From positions 1 to 7,054 of the forward strand of contig JAYSYZ010000279.1 in assembly GCA_043727195.1 (NCBI GenBank): DNA of 7,054 nucleotides, given 5' to 3'. This document shows, one piece after another, positions 5,825 through 7,054 of this stretch (positions are counted from its first letter, which is position 1; each line of letters begins with the position of its first letter). This DNA comes from JAUYQR01 sp043727195. GTDB lineage: Bacteria > Pseudomonadota > Alphaproteobacteria > Rhodobacterales > Rhodobacteraceae. The position numbers were made by a program, and so were the translations under genes. The notes under the pieces were generated by a model. The model was given only the letters and a program-made list of their open reading frames with translations, ran no database searches and had not been told where the DNA came from.

Positions 5825-6970
5825 ATGGTCCCCCATCGCGCAACATCTCGGATGAGCCTTGCTCTCGGTGTCAGTCTGCTGGCGCTGGCCGGCTGCACCC
5901 AGGTCGGCGACCTTGACTGGGACCTCAGGGCCGGAGACGGGAACACCTCCGCCGAGGCGCGGCAGGCCACGGCCGACGCCCCCACCCCGGATGCCAATGG
6001 CATCCTCAGCTATCCCGGCTATCAGCTGGCCGAGGCGCGGCGCGGCGATACGGTGGCATCGATGGCCGGGCGGCTGGGCCTGAACCCGGCGGATCTGGCC
6101 CGCAGCAACGCGCTGCAATCGGGTGACAGCCTTCGCGCGGGGGAGCTTTTGTTGCTGCCCGATCGTGTGGCGGCGGCCCCGCAACCTGCGGTGATCGGCG
6201 GATCGGGTGCCGTCGACATCACCTCGATCGCCACCACGGCACTGGATGAGGCGGGTCCCTCGCCCGCGACCCTGCCCGCCACGGGCGGGACCGCACCCCT
6301 GACCCACCGCGTCGCGAGGGGCGAGACCGCCTTTACCATCGCGCGGGTCTACAATGTGTCGGCAAAGGCGCTGGCAGACTGGAACCAGCTTGGCCCCGAC
6401 CTTGCGGTGCGCGAAGGCCAGACGCTGATCATTCCGGTGGTCACCGCTGCCGCGCCCGATCCCGAACCGGTGCCGACCCCGCCCGGCGCAGGGTCGCCGA
6501 CCCCGGCCCCGCCGTCAGCCGCAAAGCCGCTGCCGGACGAGACGACCGAGGCTGCCGCGACCAAGCCGAAGGCAACTCCGCCGTCGCCCGATCTGGGCAG
6601 CGAGGCCAGCGCCGCCTCGGCCACCGCCTTTGCGATGCCGGTCGCGGGCAAGATCATCCGCAGCTATGACAAGAAAAAGAACCAGGGCATCGACATCGCC
6701 GCCGCTGCCGGAACCTCGGTGAAAGCTGCCGCCGATGGCACGGTGGCCGCGATCACCAAGGATACCGAACAGGTGCCGATCGTGGTCATCCGGCATGCCG
6801 ATGGCCTGCTGACGGTCTATGCCGGGCTGGACGGGCTGAAGGTGAAGAAGGGCGACAAGGTCCAGCGCGGCCAGTCCATCGGCGTGGTGCGCCAGGCCGA
6901 CCCGGCTTTCGTGCATTTCGAGGTCCGCAAGGGTGTCGACAGCCTCGACCCGATGAGCTACCTGCAATAG
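5825..6970 (+). CDS. nlpD: NlpD-like lipoprotein: two LysM domains and degenerate M23 (LytM) domain
   Basis: Envelope lipoprotein of 381 residues. The signal peptide ends in a lipobox LAGC with Cys24 as the lipidated residue, and +2 is Thr, so outer-membrane sorting is expected by E. coli rules. LysM 1 spans about 66-112 (ARRGDTVASMAGRLGL ... ELLLLPD) and LysM 2 about 160-205 (HRVARGETAFTIARVYNV ... LIIPV); both should bind peptidoglycan. A Pro/Ala-rich linker (about 208-256) leads to an M23 fold at 268-381. Compared with active LytM enzymes the first zinc His is Asn286 (NQGIDIA), Asp290 is kept, the catalytic His in YAH is Gly334, the first His of HxH is Phe362 and the second, His364, is kept (VHFEVR). 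This is the pattern of NlpD/EnvC, which activate cell-wall amidases without cutting themselves. Position after surE-pcm matches nlpD. The amidase-activator role is inferred. Confidence 0.88.
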   Translation: MVPHRATSRMSLALGVSLLALAGCTQVGDLDWDLRAGDGNTSAEARQATADAPTPDANGILSYPGYQLAEARRGDTVASMAGRLGLNPADLARSNALQSGDSLRAGELLLLPDRVAAAPQPAVIGGSGAVDITSIATTALDEAGPSPATLPATGGTAPLTHRVARGETAFTIARVYNVSAKALADWNQLGPDLAVREGQTLIIPVVTAAAPDPEPVPTPPGAGSPTPAPPSAAKPLPDETTEAAATKPKATPPSPDLGSEASAASATAFAMPVAGKIIRSYDKKKNQGIDIAAAAGTSVKAAADGTVAAITKDTEQVPIVVIRHADGLLTVYAGLDGLKVKKGDKVQRGQSIGVVRQADPAFVHFEVRKGVDSLDPMSYLQ

Positions 6971-6984
6971 ACTTCAAGGCAGGA

Positions 6985-6998
6985 TAACACGCGTGTTA
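6985..6998. promoter_or_regulatory. Perfect 14-bp palindrome (candidate operator)
   Basis: TAACACGCGTGTTA reads the same on both strands with no spacer, 15 bases after the nlpD stop. A spacerless perfect palindrome of this length folds poorly as RNA and is more typical of a dimeric repressor site (for example TetR-like). The gene it might control lies beyond the right edge. Confidence 0.4.
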
Positions 6999-7008
6999 AG
7001 TTCCATAA

Positions 7009-7039
7009 GATATTGATATGAAACAATATCGCAATTTTT
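7009..7039 (+). terminator. Possible weak intrinsic terminator after nlpD
   Basis: GATATTG (7009-7015) and CAATATC (7024-7030) form a 7-bp stem with an 8-base loop, and five T follow at 7035-7039. The stem is AT-rich and the T-run begins four bases late, so efficiency would be low. No better terminator is seen between the nlpD stop and the window edge. Confidence 0.3.
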
Positions 7040-7054
7040 GTTAACTCAATTTTA

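Noticed and set aside
6515..6967. 150-residue minus-strand frame opposite the M23 domain
   Set aside because: His/Gly/Arg-rich composition is typical of reverse-complement reading of a GC-rich gene, and the plus-strand protein is clearly real.
7018..7044. ATG-initiated 8-codon frame (MKQYRNFC) that might be a leader peptide
   Set aside because: It has no Shine-Dalgarno, no codon run typical of attenuation, and lies within the AT-rich stem-loop.
1..7054. CRISPR arrays, tRNA or rRNA genes, insertion sequences, integration sites, riboswitches
   Set aside because: I saw no regularly spaced repeats, no tRNA-like cloverleaf ends, no transposase or integrase motifs, and no leader long enough for a riboswitch.

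Overview
The window is a 7 kb piece of a GC-rich bacterial chromosome. Gene content and protein style suggest an alphaproteobacterium, most likely of the Rhodobacterales/Roseobacter type. This rests on an inositol-catabolism cluster of the iolD-(iolE)-iolB kind, an octopine/histidine-type amino-acid ABC operon, and a surE-pcm-nlpD block not followed by rpoS. The taxonomic placement is inference. There are no rRNA or tRNA genes, CRISPR arrays, insertion sequences or phage genes, and no gene-free stretch longer than 300 bases.

Layout. (1) Positions 1-1065, plus strand: the 3' end of iolD, a short degenerate stretch that looks like the remains of iolE, then a complete iolB. Both intact genes belong to myo-inositol breakdown. 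(2) Positions 1062-4168, minus strand: a four-gene ABC importer operon read right to left as ATPase, periplasmic binding protein, permease 1, permease 2. The genes are tightly packed (39-nt gap, 6-nt gap, 3-nt overlap). The last permease converges on iolB, and the two reading frames overlap by 3 bases with no terminator between them. (3) Positions 4169-4314: a 146-nt divergent promoter region. It carries a candidate promoter inside a conspicuous inverted repeat on the transporter side and a candidate promoter and ribosome-binding site on the surE side. (4) Positions 4315-6970, plus strand: surE (nucleotidase), pcm (protein repair methyltransferase, start codon overlapping the surE stop) and an NlpD-like LysM/M23 lipoprotein whose peptidase domain has lost most catalytic residues. 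(5) Positions 6971-7054: a non-coding tail with a perfect 14-bp palindrome and an abrupt drop to about 23% GC over the last 56 bases.

How they work together. iolD and iolB act in one pathway: IolD hydrolyses the ring of 3D-(3,5/4)-trihydroxycyclohexane-1,2-dione to 5-deoxy-D-glucuronate, and IolB isomerises that product. The step between inosose and the dione (IolE) appears to be broken here and would have to come from another locus. The ABC genes encode a complete importer for polar, probably basic, amino acids or opine-like compounds. surE, pcm and nlpD form a stationary-phase/maintenance and cell-envelope block whose order is the same as in enterobacteria.

I see no clear novel multi-gene system. 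The points most worth a second look are the iolE vestige, the inverted repeat over the transporter promoter, the palindrome and AT-rich tail at the right edge, and the catalytically degenerate LytM domain.
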